A DNA stretch of 64,000 nucleotides. It comes from an uncultured Parvularculaceae bacterium. Its GTDB lineage: Bacteria; Pseudomonadota; Alphaproteobacteria; Caulobacterales; Parvularculaceae. The notes under the pieces were generated by a model that did not search any database, was not told the origin of the DNA, and saw only the letters and a list, made by a program, of their open reading frames with translations. The translations under genes and the position numbers were made by a program. Shown here piece by piece: positions 52,637 to 62,326 of the stretch (positions within the stretch are counted from its first letter, which is position 1; every line of letters begins with the position of its first letter). The stretch lies in contig CAMYLZ010000027.1 of NCBI GenBank assembly GCA_947259375.1, positions 62,001 to 126,000 on the forward strand, read 5' to 3'.

Positions 52637-53561
52637 CGGCGGCGGCGGCCCGCATGGCCCGGGCTTTTTGGTTCTCTCGCCAGGCGTCGATGCTGAAAAC
52701 GCCGAGCGCAATCCAGATCAGACCGAAACAGATTGCATGAAACACCGTGAATCGCTCGCCATAATACAGCCCCAGCGCGAACTGGAATGTCGGGCCGATA
52801 TATTGCAGGAACCCAAGCGTCGAAAGCTTGAGGCGACGGGCGGCGAGGGCGAAACACACGAGCGGAATTACGGTGACCGGCCCGGCGAGGATTAACAACA
52901 GGTCCATGCCGCCGCCGCCGGAGAGGAACATGGCCTTGCCGGCGCTCATCAGCCACAGGACGTAGAGCAACGCGATTGGCGACAACAGCAAGACTTCGAG
53001 AAACAGGCCGGGCATGGCGCCGACATGGGTCGTTTTGCGGATATAGCCATATGCCGTGAACAGGACGGCGAGCGCGAGCGACACGGCCGGGAACACGCCG
53101 GCGCCGAAAGTCAGTACGAGGACGCCGATCGATGCAAGCGCGACCGAAATGATCTGCGCCCGGCGCAATTTTTCACCCATGATGAAGACGCCTGCGGCGA
53201 CATACATAAGCGGGTTGATGTAATAGCCGAGACTTGCCTCAAGCACGCGGTCATTGATCACCGCCCAGACGTAAATCAGCCAGTTCAGGGAAATGGCGAC
53301 GGCGGAAAGGGCGAGCATCAGCAATACGCGCCGATTGAGAAGCGCCGCAAGGACCTCCGACCACTGTTTTCGGAAGGTGAGGATCAAAGCGCCGAAAGGA
53401 ACGGACCAGAATACCCGATGCGCCAGGATCTCAAGCGCCGATACGTCAGACAGCGCTTTCAGATAGATCGGAAAAACGCCCCAGAGCGTATAGGCTGTGA
53501 CGCCGGCAATCAGGCCGAAGCGCAGCGTGTTTTCGGTATCGGACGGGTCGTTCTTGTTCAT
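52620..53561 (-). CDS. rarD: RarD-type EamA drug/metabolite transporter
   Basis: Inner-membrane protein of 313 residues with ten predicted helices and the duplicated EamA layout. GLIAGVTAYTLWGVFPIYLK, LEILAHRVFWSVP and SLNWLIYVWAVIN with LGYYINPL are the RarD pattern, and LGFLQYIGPTFQF lies near the end. Substrate not known. It is convergent with the thioesterase gene, overlapping by 17 bases. Confidence 0.9.
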   Translation of the reverse strand: MNKNDPSDTENTLRFGLIAGVTAYTLWGVFPIYLKALSDVSALEILAHRVFWSVPFGALILTFRKQWSEVLAALLNRRVLLMLALSAVAISLNWLIYVWAVINDRVLEASLGYYINPLMYVAAGVFIMGEKLRRAQIISVALASIGVLVLTFGAGVFPAVSLALAVLFTAYGYIRKTTHVGAMPGLFLEVLLLSPIALLYVLWLMSAGKAMFLSGGGGMDLLLILAGPVTVIPLVCFALAARRLKLSTLGFLQYIGPTFQFALGLYYGERFTVFHAICFGLIWIALGVFSIDAWRENQKARAMRAAAAANRSA

Positions 53562-53634
53562 TTTTCCGGGCGCCTCATGGTTGAGGTTCGATAGCCGCGC
53601 CAGGGCGGCGCGGCCACCCGGAATAGGCGTATTG

Positions 53635-54660
53635 TTACGCAGCGTGCTTCAAAATACCGCGATTGAGGAGCAATTCGGCGATCTGGACGGCATTCAGGGC
53701 TGCGCCCTTGCGCAAATTGTCTGAAACGCACCAGAAAGCCAGGCCGTTATCGACGGTCGGATCAACGCGCAGACGGCTGATGAATGTGGCGAAATCGCCG
53801 ACGCATTCGACCGGCGTCACATAGCCCCCGTCCTCGCGTTTGTCGACAACGAGAATGCCTGGCGCTTCGCGCAGGATTTCTCTGGCTTCGTCGTCGGAAA
53901 GCGGGTTTTCAAGCTCCACATTGACGGCTTCGGCATGACCGACGAAAGTTGGTACGCGCACGCAAGTCGCGGTCAGCCGGATTTTCGGATCAAGGATCTT
54001 TTTCGTCTCCGCCGTCATTTTCCACTCTTCCTTGGTGAAGCCGTCTTCCATGAAGACGTCGATATGCGGAATGACGTTAAAGGCGATCTGCTTGGTGAAT
54101 TTTTCCGGGCTAGGACTATCATTGACAAAAATGCCTTTCGTCTGATTGAAAAGCTCGTCCATGGCGTCCTTGCCGGCGCCCGATGTCGACTGATAGGTGG
54201 AAACAACGACGCGCTTGATTTTGGCGGCGTCATGCAACGGTTTCAACGCAACCACCAACTGCGCGGTCGAACAGTTCGGGTTTGCGATGATGTTTTTCTT
54301 GCGCGCGCCGGATACGGCGTCGGCGTTCACTTCCGGCACGATCAGCGGTACCTCCGGGTCCATGCGGAAATGCGAGGAGTTATCTATGACGATCGCGCCG
54401 GCTTTGGCCGCTTTTGGCGCCCATTCTTTGGCGACCGAACCGCCGGCGGCGAAAAGCGCGATATCCACGCTTGAGAAGTCAAAAGTTTCAAGATCGCGGC
54501 ATTTGAGTTTCTTGTCGCCGTAAGAGACCTCGCGGCCAATGGATTGGCGCGAGGCGAGGGCGAAAACTTCCGCAGCCGGAAACAGGCGCTCTTCCATGAT
54601 CGCCAGCATTTCCTGGCCGACATTGCCGGTCGCGCCGACGACCGCGACTTTGACTTCCAT
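53635..54660 (-). CDS. asd: Aspartate-semialdehyde dehydrogenase
   Basis: 341 residues. VAVVGATGNVGQEML is the NADP motif; the active-site Cys is in NPNCSTAQ; the His of RVPTFVGHAEAVN and the late TVDNGLAFWCVSDNLRKGAALNAVQIAEL complete the family signature. It makes aspartate semialdehyde for lysine, diaminopimelate, threonine and methionine synthesis. It stands alone here, upstream of rarD on the same strand with about 70 bases between. Confidence 0.95.
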   Translation of the reverse strand: MEVKVAVVGATGNVGQEMLAIMEERLFPAAEVFALASRQSIGREVSYGDKKLKCRDLETFDFSSVDIALFAAGGSVAKEWAPKAAKAGAIVIDNSSHFRMDPEVPLIVPEVNADAVSGARKKNIIANPNCSTAQLVVALKPLHDAAKIKRVVVSTYQSTSGAGKDAMDELFNQTKGIFVNDSPSPEKFTKQIAFNVIPHIDVFMEDGFTKEEWKMTAETKKILDPKIRLTATCVRVPTFVGHAEAVNVELENPLSDDEAREILREAPGILVVDKREDGGYVTPVECVGDFATFISRLRVDPTVDNGLAFWCVSDNLRKGAALNAVQIAELLLNRGILKHAA

Positions 54661-54813
54661 TGTGCTTACTCCTTCTTGTCGGGGCGCGAGAGACGATTTT
54701 GTTCCCCCGCTGTCAAGCGGCGCGCGGCAGGGAAGCGCCTGCGCGAGCCGTAAAAATAATGAATTAGCGGATAGTCTGGCTAACGATGTGCGGCGAAAAT
54801 CGTTTTCATCCGG

Positions 54814-55659
54814 TCAGGCGATATTCGCATGGCCAAACGGAACGATCTGATTTTCGCTGTCATGCCCAATATTCGCGCGGCCGCGATAGGCGACGCCATA
54901 GCGCGCGCACCAGCTTTGGACGATCTCTTCTTCCGTTTGCCCGAAAGGCCGGTCATTTTCCGGGGTTTCGCTGACGCGGCCGAGCATAAGGCCGGCGGCG
55001 TTCCGGACCCCTCGATCGCCCATGATCGAGAACATCGCCCGATCGATGCGATAGAGATATTCCGCAACATCTTCCAGCATGACGATATGCCCGGACAGGT
55101 TCGGCATCCAGTCTGTGCCGGCGAGATGCGCCAGAATGGTGATGTTAAAAGCTGCGTAACGCTCGCCGGCCTTGATCGCGGGCTCCAGACCGGCGGAACC
55201 GCCATTGACCAGAAAGTCCAGCGCGCGGGTAATGGCGGCCTCGCCGCCCTGGCGCGGCAGGTCGGCCGGCATCGGTCCGTGTACGGGGCGGCCGATCCCT
55301 TCTTTCATCAGCCGGGCCAGCAGCATGCCGGCGTCGGAATAGCCAAGATAGGTTTTCGCGCGGGCATGGGCGTTCAACTTGGCGAATAGCGCGTCATCCA
55401 GGCGGCAGGCGCCATAACCGCCCCGAGCGAACCAGACAGCGTCGAAAGCCGGGTCATTGGCGGCATCGAGGAACGCCGCCGCACGTTCCGCATCGCTGCC
55501 GGCGAAATGTCCCGCCTCGACAAAGCATTGCTCATGGAAATGCAGTTTTGCGCTCTCGCCAAAGCGGGCGGCCGCAATTTTGGCGGTTTTATCCGCAATA
55601 TCGCGACTAATGGGTCCGCCCGGGCAGACGAGGGCAATATGTTTGGCGGCGTCAGCCAT
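54814..55659 (-). CDS. LD-carboxypeptidase (S66)
   Basis: 281 residues. Nucleophile Ser is in YLGYSDAGML, Glu in VMLEDVAEYLYR and His in ANIGHDSENQIVPFG, the Ser-Glu-His triad of family S66. VWFARGGYGACRL is the oxyanion loop. It has no signal peptide, so it acts in the cytosol, cleaving the terminal D-Ala from recycled tetrapeptides. It is divergent from the Mpl-like ligase with a 49-base gap, consistent with a shared recycling role. Confidence 0.92.
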   Translation of the reverse strand: MADAAKHIALVCPGGPISRDIADKTAKIAAARFGESAKLHFHEQCFVEAGHFAGSDAERAAAFLDAANDPAFDAVWFARGGYGACRLDDALFAKLNAHARAKTYLGYSDAGMLLARLMKEGIGRPVHGPMPADLPRQGGEAAITRALDFLVNGGSAGLEPAIKAGERYAAFNITILAHLAGTDWMPNLSGHIVMLEDVAEYLYRIDRAMFSIMGDRGVRNAAGLMLGRVSETPENDRPFGQTEEEIVQSWCARYGVAYRGRANIGHDSENQIVPFGHANIA

Positions 55660-55708
55660 ATAAATAGGTTACGACTTGTTACAGGAATCTCGATACAGCG
55701 ATCCGGTC

Positions 55709-57103
55709 ATGAGTGAAACAAAAGACTATTTTTTCTGCGGCGTCGGCGGCTCAGGGATGCTGCCGCTGGCGATGATCGTAAAAACGCGCGGCGCCCATGT
55801 GGAAGGCTCCGACCGGGCGCTCGATCAGGGGCGCACCGGCGCGAAATTCGCATATCTTGAAAGCCTCGGCGTCAGGCTGCACCGGCAGGATGGGTCGGGC
55901 GTCGCCCGTTCCGGGCAAATTCTTGTCGCCTCGGCGGCGGTGGAGAACACGGTGCCGGATGTTGCGGCGGCCAAGGCGCTCGGCGCCGGGCGCATGAGCC
56001 GCGCCGAGTTGCTGGCGCAGCTTTTCAATGATTCGCAGCAGCGCATCGGCGTCGCCGGCACCAGCGGCAAGTCTACCACCACGGCGATGATCGGCTGGAT
56101 ACTGCATCATGCCGGTCTCGCCCCGACGGTGATGAACGGTGCGGTGATGAAGAACTTCGTCGCGCCGGAAGCGCTGTTCGCCAGCGCGGTGGTGGGCGAG
56201 GGTGCGGCGTTCGTGTCGGAAGTTGATGAAAGCGACGGTTCCATCGCCATGTTTCATCCAACGATCGCGGTGCTGAACAATATCGCGCTCGATCATAAAT
56301 CCATGGACGAATTACGCGCGCTGTTTGCAGGTTTTATCGGCGAGGCCGATCTCGCCATTCTCAATCTCGACAATGACGAGACCCGGCGGCTCGCGGCGGT
56401 GCATGCTGGCGAGAAAGTCACCTATTCGATCGCCGGCGCAGACGCAGATCTGACTGCAACGCATATCGAGCCCGCCCCGTTCGGCGTTTCGTTCGACATT
56501 GTCGCGCGCGATGGCGAATGCGCGCGCGTTACGCTCAAAATGCCCGGCCGGCACAATGTTTCGAACGCGCTTGCGGCCGTCGCCGTCGCCGGCGCTTGCG
56601 GCGTTTCGCTGGCGGACGCAGCCGCCGCGCTTGGCGAATTCGAAGGCGTCAAGCGGCGGTTGGAATATGCGGGCGAGGCGGGCGGCGTCATCGTCATTGA
56701 TGATTTCGGGCACAATCCGGACAAGATCACCGCCAGCCTCAAGACGCTGCATGAATCTCCGGGACGTCTGCTCGTCATGTTCCAGCCGCATGGCTTCGGC
56801 CCTTTGAAGAAGATGAAAAACGAATTTATCGCGACATTCGCCGACCATCTGGAGGAGGAAGACGTGCTTGTGATGCCGGAGCCGGTTTATTTTGGTGGCA
56901 CGGTCGATCGTTCCGTTTCGAGCGAGGATATTGTCGAAGGCGTCGTCGTTGCGGGGCGCAAGGCCGAAGCGCTCGCGGATCGCGCGGCGTGCGGCGACCG
57001 CCTGTCTGCAATTGCAAAGCCCGGCGACCGTATCGTGGTTATGGGCGCGCGCGACGATACGCTTTCCGTTTTTGCGCATGAATTGCTTGAGCGCCTTGCC
57101 TGA
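55709..57103 (+). CDS. Mur ligase, Mpl-like (UDP-MurNAc tripeptide ligase) or MurC
   Basis: 464 residues from the ATG at 55709. GVGGSGMLPLAMI is the UMP-binding turn, GVAGTSGKSTTTAMIGWIL the ATP loop, and NIALDHKSMDELR the middle-domain signature; NALAAVAVAGACG and GVKRRLEYAG are also Mur-like. MurC normally sits in the division cell-wall cluster. Here it is beside an LD-carboxypeptidase gene, which favours Mpl, the ligase that reattaches recycled tripeptide to UDP-MurNAc. Confidence 0.85.
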   Translation: MSETKDYFFCGVGGSGMLPLAMIVKTRGAHVEGSDRALDQGRTGAKFAYLESLGVRLHRQDGSGVARSGQILVASAAVENTVPDVAAAKALGAGRMSRAELLAQLFNDSQQRIGVAGTSGKSTTTAMIGWILHHAGLAPTVMNGAVMKNFVAPEALFASAVVGEGAAFVSEVDESDGSIAMFHPTIAVLNNIALDHKSMDELRALFAGFIGEADLAILNLDNDETRRLAAVHAGEKVTYSIAGADADLTATHIEPAPFGVSFDIVARDGECARVTLKMPGRHNVSNALAAVAVAGACGVSLADAAAALGEFEGVKRRLEYAGEAGGVIVIDDFGHNPDKITASLKTLHESPGRLLVMFQPHGFGPLKKMKNEFIATFADHLEEEDVLVMPEPVYFGGTVDRSVSSEDIVEGVVVAGRKAEALADRAACGDRLSAIAKPGDRIVVMGARDDTLSVFAHELLERLA

Positions 57104-57171
57104 CGGCGCTGGCGTGGTCGCCTGATTTCAGCTAACGCGGCCTTTCAGTGACTTTTTGAAGGGCCGCAAGC

Positions 57172-57852
57172 ATGTCTGATCTGTCGACCTGGCGAGGCTG
57201 TGATGCGCCGCGCCTCGGGCCTCTTGACGGACGCTATGTCCGTATCGAGCCGGCGCGCTTTCCCGAAGATGCCGAGACGCTTTTTTCGGCGCTTTGCGGG
57301 CCGGGAGACGGACCGCTTTGGACCTATATTCCGTTCGGGCCGTTTGACGACGCTGCAGCGTTCGGCGAGCGAATGGCCGCCGCCATCGAAAAAGGCGGCT
57401 GGACGGCGCACATCATCCGCGCGGCCGGCTCAGGCGCGCCGCTCGGCATGGCGAGTTACATGCGCATCCGGCCCGACGCCGGTTCGGCGGAGATTGGCTG
57501 CGTCATATTCTCAAAAAAGCTTCAACGCACGCCCGCGGCGAGCGAAGCCATGTATCTGATGGCGCGTCATCTCTTCGACGATCTCGGCTATCGCCGCTAT
57601 GAATGGAAATGCGACAACGCCAATGAGGCGTCAAAGCGCGCGGCGCGCCGTTTCGGCTTCGCCTTTGAGGGCGTTTTCCGCCAGGATCTTGTGATCAAGG
57701 GCCGCAACCGGGACACGGCCTGGTTCTCCATGCTCGACAGCGAATGGCCGGCCGCGCGCGCCGCGTTTGAAAGCTGGCTTGCGCCGGAAAATTTCGATGC
57801 GAACGGCGATCAACGAAGTTCTCTCGAAGAAATACGCGGCAAATTCCTGTAA
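57172..57852 (+). CDS. GNAT-family acetyltransferase
   Basis: 226 residues. RYVRIEPARFPEDAETLFSAL starts a GNAT fold of the RimJ/RimL branch. EIGCVIFSKKLQRTPAASEAMYLMARHLFDDLGYRRYEWKCDN is the acetyl-CoA pocket and conserved last strands, and ASKRAARRFGFAFEGVFRQ ends the domain. Substrate unknown. It follows the Mpl-like gene by about 70 bases. Confidence 0.88.
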   Translation: MSDLSTWRGCDAPRLGPLDGRYVRIEPARFPEDAETLFSALCGPGDGPLWTYIPFGPFDDAAAFGERMAAAIEKGGWTAHIIRAAGSGAPLGMASYMRIRPDAGSAEIGCVIFSKKLQRTPAASEAMYLMARHLFDDLGYRRYEWKCDNANEASKRAARRFGFAFEGVFRQDLVIKGRNRDTAWFSMLDSEWPAARAAFESWLAPENFDANGDQRSSLEEIRGKFL

Positions 57853-57940
57853 ACCGCCGCAAGAAAAAATGTAAAATAGCCTTTTGTTAAGTAAAGCATC
57901 CCGTGCTAGACAGTGAATTCTGCAATTAAAGGGGAGAAAT

Positions 57941-58447
57941 ATGCGCAGAATTCCTGTTTTTCTCGCTTTGGTGGTGTTTGGCGTTGCTGTTACGGCCGAT
58001 CCGGCAGCGGCGCGATCGATAGAAGAGGCCGATCACAAAGCCTTGACGGAGGCGGCCAGCACATGGCGCAACCAGGACGGCTCGACGATGGCGCTAACCT
58101 TCACGGCGGATCCGTCCAATCCTGGCGTGTATTTTCTCAGCGGCAGTTACATCAATAATGCAGCCGGCTATGCCTGCCAGGGCACGCCCTATCCTCTGAC
58201 GGGGCGCTATTACGCGAACACGCTCACCGCGTCATTCAATGTGGTTTGGTCCAACGCCTATGCGGACTGTCAGTCTGTAACCGGGTGGACGGGCTATTTT
58301 TCGGCAGGGGCGTCAGCTTGGCAATTTACGACCGATTGGAACCTTGCCTATCAGGATGCGAGCGGAAACATGAAAATCGAATCCGGGTCGGATCGTTTCA
58401 CGCAAACGAACACCGCTTCCTATCTTTCTCTAAAGACGGTTGACTGA
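57941..58447 (+). CDS. Secreted avidin, rhizavidin-like
   Basis: 168 residues with signal peptide (cleavage probably after Ala24) and a strong AAAGGGGAG ribosome site. The mature protein matches the biotin-binding avidin fold in order: Asn44 and Ser48 (RNQDGSTM), Tyr70 (SGSYIN), Trp103 (VVWSN), Ser112, Thr114 and Trp116 (QSVTGWTG), Trp133 (TDWNLAY), Asp151 (GSDRF). Two Cys (79 and 110) sit as in rhizavidin, where they form a disulfide in a dimeric avidin. CQGTPYPLTGR and TGWTGYF are almost rhizavidin text as I recall it. It should bind biotin tightly outside the cell. Role unknown; biotin scavenging or antibiotic-like starvation of rivals are both possible. Confidence 0.9.
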   Translation: MRRIPVFLALVVFGVAVTADPAAARSIEEADHKALTEAASTWRNQDGSTMALTFTADPSNPGVYFLSGSYINNAAGYACQGTPYPLTGRYYANTLTASFNVVWSNAYADCQSVTGWTGYFSAGASAWQFTTDWNLAYQDASGNMKIESGSDRFTQTNTASYLSLKTVD

Positions 58448-58487
58448 ACGGGTGCGCGCGGGCGCATCCATGATATTTGAGGCTTGG

Positions 58488-58515
58488 TTGAACATGCGCG
58501 GCGGAGGCGTATAAG
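58488..58515 (+). promoter_or_regulatory. Candidate sigma-70 promoter of sucC
   Basis: TTGAAC, a 16-base spacer and TATAAG, 40 bases before the sucC ATG, with a fair match to -35 and -10 boxes. Ribosome site AGGAG lies between. No experiment supports it. Confidence 0.4.
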
Positions 58516-58554
58516 GCGAGGGAAATTTATTCTTCGCCAGGAGCCCTCTCGCTT

Positions 58555-59748
58555 ATGAATATCCACGAATACCAGGCAAAACGCCTCCTTAAAGAATATG
58601 GCGCGCCCGTTTCAGAAGGTCGCGCGGTGCTTGCCGCCAACGAAGCAGAGGCTGCTGCGAAGGAGCTTCCCGGGCCGCTTTACGTGGTCAAGGCGCAGAT
58701 CCATGCCGGCGGGCGCGGCAAGGGCAAGTTCCAGGAAGAACGCGCTGGCGAAGGCGGCGGCGTCCGGCTGGCCAAGTCGCCGGAAGAAGCCGCGAGTTTC
58801 GCCAAGCAGATGCTCGGTTCGACCCTCGTCACCAAGCAGACCGGCCCGGCCGGCAAGCAGGTGAACCGCATCTATATCGAGAACGGTTCCGACATCGAGA
58901 CCGAGTTGTACTTATCGGCGCTGGTTGATCGCGGTATGGGCCGCATCGCATTCATCGCCTCCACCGAAGGCGGCATGAATATCGAGGAAGTCGCCGAGGA
59001 AACCCCGGAGAAAATCGTCACAGTTGAAGTTGATCCGGCGACCGGCTGCATGCCGCATCACGCGCGGCGCATCGCGCAAGCCTTGGGCCTAAAAGGCGCG
59101 GCGGCGAAGCAATGCGGCAAGCTGATCCCGACGCTCTACAAGGCGTTTGTCGAAAAGGACATGAGCCTTCTGGAAATCAATCCGCTGATCGTCACCAAAT
59201 CCGGCAACCTTCTGGTGCTCGACGCGAAAGTCGGCTTCGACCCCAACGCGCTGTTCCGTCATGAGAATATTCTCGAGATGCGCGACAGGACCGAAGAAGA
59301 CCCGATGGAAGTCAAAGCGTCCGAGTTCGACCTGTCTTACGTCAAGCTCGATGGCGATATTGGCTGCATGGTCAATGGCGCAGGTCTCGCCATGTCGACC
59401 ATGGACATCATCAAGCACTATGGCGCAGAGCCGGCGAACTTTCTCGATGTGGGTGGCGGCGCGACCAAAGAAAAAGTCACCGAAGCGTTCAAGATCATCA
59501 CTTCCGATCCGGGCGTCAAAGGCATTCTCGTCAATATTTTCGGCGGCATCATGCGCTGCGACGTCATCGCCGAAGGCGTAATCGCGGCGGTGAAGGAAGT
59601 CGGCCTCGACGTGCCGCTCGTGGTGCGCCTTGAAGGCACCAATGTGGAGAAGGGCAAGGAGATCCTTTCAACTTCCGGCCTCAAGATCACCCCGGCCGAC
59701 GACCTTGAAGACGCTGCGCAAAAAGTGGTCGCGGCGGTGAAGGGGTAG
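58555..59748 (+). CDS. sucC: Succinyl-CoA ligase beta subunit
   Basis: 397 residues. [18 protein letters not shown] is the diagnostic start of the ATP-grasp subunit. [10 protein letters not shown], then LEINPLIVT and [12 protein letters not shown] are nucleotide and CoA sites. It makes succinate and ATP or GTP from succinyl-CoA in the TCA cycle with SucD. An AGGAG ribosome site lies 12 bases upstream. Unusually, three small genes separate it from sucD. Confidence 0.97.
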   Translation: MNIHEYQAKRLLKEYGAPVSEGRAVLAANEAEAAAKELPGPLYVVKAQIHAGGRGKGKFQEERAGEGGGVRLAKSPEEAASFAKQMLGSTLVTKQTGPAGKQVNRIYIENGSDIETELYLSALVDRGMGRIAFIASTEGGMNIEEVAEETPEKIVTVEVDPATGCMPHHARRIAQALGLKGAAAKQCGKLIPTLYKAFVEKDMSLLEINPLIVTKSGNLLVLDAKVGFDPNALFRHENILEMRDRTEEDPMEVKASEFDLSYVKLDGDIGCMVNGAGLAMSTMDIIKHYGAEPANFLDVGGGATKEKVTEAFKIITSDPGVKGILVNIFGGIMRCDVIAEGVIAAVKEVGLDVPLVVRLEGTNVEKGKEILSTSGLKITPADDLEDAAQKVVAAVKG

Positions 59749-59757
59749 GCGCACCGC

Positions 59758-60183
59758 GTGGCGTTGCGTAGTGATTTCCGGCTTGTTCACCCCATCCGCG
59801 TGCGATGGGGTGAATGCGATGCACAAGGGATCGTCTTCAACGTCAATTATTTTCTCTATTTCGACGTGGCGATGACGGAGTGGTTGCGGGCCATCGGCCT
59901 CAGCGGCGCGCAGCAGCCGGAATTTTATACCGTGCACGCCGAAGCGGATTTCAAAGCCTCGGCGAAGTTTGACGACATGGTCGATGCGTGCGCGCGTTGC
60001 GCGCGGCTCGGGCGCACCTCGATGACGATTGAGGCGGCGTTGTTTCGCGGCGATACGCTTTTGACCGCCGGTCGGCTGGTCTATGTGCATGCGCGCCCGG
60101 GCACGCAGAAGAAAACGCCGCTGCTGGAAGATTTCATCGCCCGCGTCAGGGCGTTCGAGCGATCACCGCCGGGACGCGCTTGA
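59758..60183 (+). CDS. Acyl-CoA thioesterase, 4HBT family
   Basis: 141 residues beginning at a GTG 9 bases after the sucC stop. [21 protein letters not shown] is the hotdog signature with the catalytic Asp of the 4-hydroxybenzoyl-CoA thioesterase/YbgC branch. It would hydrolyse acyl-CoA in the cytosol. Its position between sucC and sucD is unusual. Confidence 0.85.
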   Translation: MALRSDFRLVHPIRVRWGECDAQGIVFNVNYFLYFDVAMTEWLRAIGLSGAQQPEFYTVHAEADFKASAKFDDMVDACARCARLGRTSMTIEAALFRGDTLLTAGRLVYVHARPGTQKKTPLLEDFIARVRAFERSPPGRA

Positions 60184-60209
60184 GTTTTCGCTGGGTGTGA
60201 AAATGGAGA

Positions 60210-60590
60210 ATGCACGTGACTGTCTGCAAGCTGAATATTCTAAAAGCTTTCGATCGGATCGACGATCATTGGTCGCCGCATATCGCCGCAAACGTAAACG
60301 GCCAGGACGTGCGGCTTGCGAAGATTCAAGGCGCTTTTGAATGGCATCATCATGATGGTGTTGAAGAAGCGTTTTTCGTTGTCCGCGGCGGTTTCACCAT
60401 GCGCTTCCGCGATCGTGATGTTGAAATGCGCGAAGGCGATTTCATCGTGGTGCCCGCCGGCGTCGAACATATGCCGGTAGCGGATGAAGAATGCTGGATT
60501 ATGATGATTGAATACGCCGGCACGCTGAACACCGGCGCGCGCGAGACGGCGCGGACGAAAAAAGATCTGCCGGTCCTTGATGCTGAATGA
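60210..60590 (+). CDS. Cupin-domain protein
   Basis: 126 residues. WHHHDGVEEAFFVVRGG gives the first cupin motif with His-His-Glu metal ligands, and DFIVVPAGVEHMPVA the second with His. A single-domain cupin of this kind often binds iron or zinc. Ribosome site GGAG is directly upstream. Function unknown. The next gene is 235 bases downstream. Confidence 0.85.
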   Translation: MHVTVCKLNILKAFDRIDDHWSPHIAANVNGQDVRLAKIQGAFEWHHHDGVEEAFFVVRGGFTMRFRDRDVEMREGDFIVVPAGVEHMPVADEECWIMMIEYAGTLNTGARETARTKKDLPVLDAE

Positions 60591-60825
60591 AAGCCGGTGC
60601 GGGGTTGCGTGTTCGGAGGGCTTGAAACGCAAATGGTCAAAAGCGTAGCGTCCTATCGCAGGCTTTTGTTGTCGGTGGACGCCGGTCGCGTGACAGCCTG
60701 GCGGCGGTTTTTAAAAACGCGGCGTTTGGCGCGATAGCGTAGAATTGATCGCTCACCGTGACGCAGACGGCCTCGGTTTGCCGCGCATGCCCTATATTTC
60801 ACGGGTCGCAATAAGGAGAAACCGT

Positions 60826-61215
60826 ATGGCGCAATCTCGCACCGTATCTGGCGCATCGCTCGAGGCCGGCTATGCCGAACACCCCGATCATAAGCTGGTG
60901 CTGGAAAAGGCGCGGGGAACCGTTGCCGTGAAGGCGGGCGGACGCGTGATCGCCGTATCGGACGAAGCGCTGGTGCTGCGCGAGGCGAATTATCCGCCGG
61001 TCTATTACCTGCCGAAAGAAAGCTTGAAGGCCGGTGATGTCGCCAGAACAGAAACCGCTTCCTGGTGCCCGTTCAAGGGCCGGGCATCTTACTTTTCCAT
61101 CGCTGGCGTCGCCGACCTCGCCTGGTCCTATGAAGATCCGTTTGTGGAAGTCGGCGACATCGCCGGGCGGCTCGCATTCTACCCGGACAAGGCGACGATC
61201 AGGCTGAAAGATTGA
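60826..61215 (+). CDS. DUF427 protein
   Basis: 129 residues from the ATG at 60826, with AAGGAG 6 bases upstream. The DUF427 pattern is clear: HKLVLEKARGTVAVKAGG, LREANYPPVYYLPKES, CPFKGRASYFSI, AWSYEDPF and AFYPDKATI. Function of the domain is not firmly known. It sits between the cupin and sucD. Confidence 0.88.
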   Translation: MAQSRTVSGASLEAGYAEHPDHKLVLEKARGTVAVKAGGRVIAVSDEALVLREANYPPVYYLPKESLKAGDVARTETASWCPFKGRASYFSIAGVADLAWSYEDPFVEVGDIAGRLAFYPDKATIRLKD

Positions 61216-61326
61216 GGCGCAGCGAAAAGCTTGAATTGGCTGCGCCTTGAGAGTTGCGGCGGGCCGCTTGCGCCGTTATGACCACGGCGATTTCTCGTTC
61301 AAATTTCAAAGTCCACCGGAGCGCCC

Positions 61327-62226
61327 ATGTCTATTCTCATCGACAAGAACACCAAAGTCATTTGTCAGGGGCTGACCGGCAATACGGGCACGTTCCATAC
61401 TGAACAGGCGATTGCCTATGGCACCAAGATGGTGGGCGGCGTCACGCCGGGCAAAGGCGGTATGGTCTGGGAAGCGGGCGAGGCCGCCAAGGGCGCGACC
61501 TTGCCGGTATTCGACACGGTGGCCGAGGCGAGGGAAAAGACCGGCGCCGACGCATCGGTCATTTATGTGCCGCCCCCATTTGCGGCGGATTCGATTCTTG
61601 AGGCGATTGCAGCGGAAATACCGCTGGTGATCTGCATCACTGAGGGCATCCCGGTGCTCGACATGGTCAAGGTCAGGCGCGCGCTTGACGGCTCCAAGAC
61701 CCGGCTCGTCGGACCGAATTGTCCCGGCGTCATCACGCCGGATGAGTGCAAAATCGGCATCATGCCTGGCCATATTCACCGCAAGGGCCATGTGGGCGTG
61801 ATCTCGCGCTCCGGCACGCTGACCTATGAGGCGGTGCATCAGACGACCATGGCCGGCCTTGGCCAGTCGACTTGCGTCGGTATTGGCGGCGATCCCGTGA
61901 AGGGGACCGATTTCATCGAGATCCTCGACATGTTCCTTCACGATGACGAGACCCATTCGATTATCATGATCGGCGAAATTGGCGGCTCGGCGGAGGCGGA
62001 CGCAGCCAAGTTCCTCGCCAGTCACAAGATCAAGAAGCCGACCGTCGGCTTCATCGCCGGCGTCACGGCGCCGCCGGGACGGCGCATGGGCCATGCCGGC
62101 GCGCTGGTTGCCGGTGCGGACGATACGGCGGCGGCGAAAATCGACGCCATGAAGTCGGCCGGCATCGCTGTATCGCCGACACCGGCGGCGATGGGGCGCA
62201 CGCTTATCGAAATTCTCAAAAAATAA
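61327..62226 (+). CDS. sucD: Succinyl-CoA ligase alpha subunit
   Basis: 299 residues. [19 protein letters not shown] is the start of Suc[10 protein letters not shown] is the CoA loop and [17 protein letters not shown] has the phosphorylated His. It partners SucC. A GGAG ribosome site precedes the ATG. It is 1.6 kb from sucC with three small genes between; sucA follows after about 100 bases. Confidence 0.97.
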   Translation: MSILIDKNTKVICQGLTGNTGTFHTEQAIAYGTKMVGGVTPGKGGMVWEAGEAAKGATLPVFDTVAEAREKTGADASVIYVPPPFAADSILEAIAAEIPLVICITEGIPVLDMVKVRRALDGSKTRLVGPNCPGVITPDECKIGIMPGHIHRKGHVGVISRSGTLTYEAVHQTTMAGLGQSTCVGIGGDPVKGTDFIEILDMFLHDDETHSIIMIGEIGGSAEADAAKFLASHKIKKPTVGFIAGVTAPPGRRMGHAGALVAGADDTAAAKIDAMKSAGIAVSPTPAAMGRTLIEILKK

Positions 62227-62326
62227 ACGGAATTATAGGTAGTAGAGCCTTCCAAATGATTGAATCGCGCGGCAATGGGCGTATCTAGAGGACCGATCGT
62301 CAAGCGGTAAGAAGACGGACAGGGTA

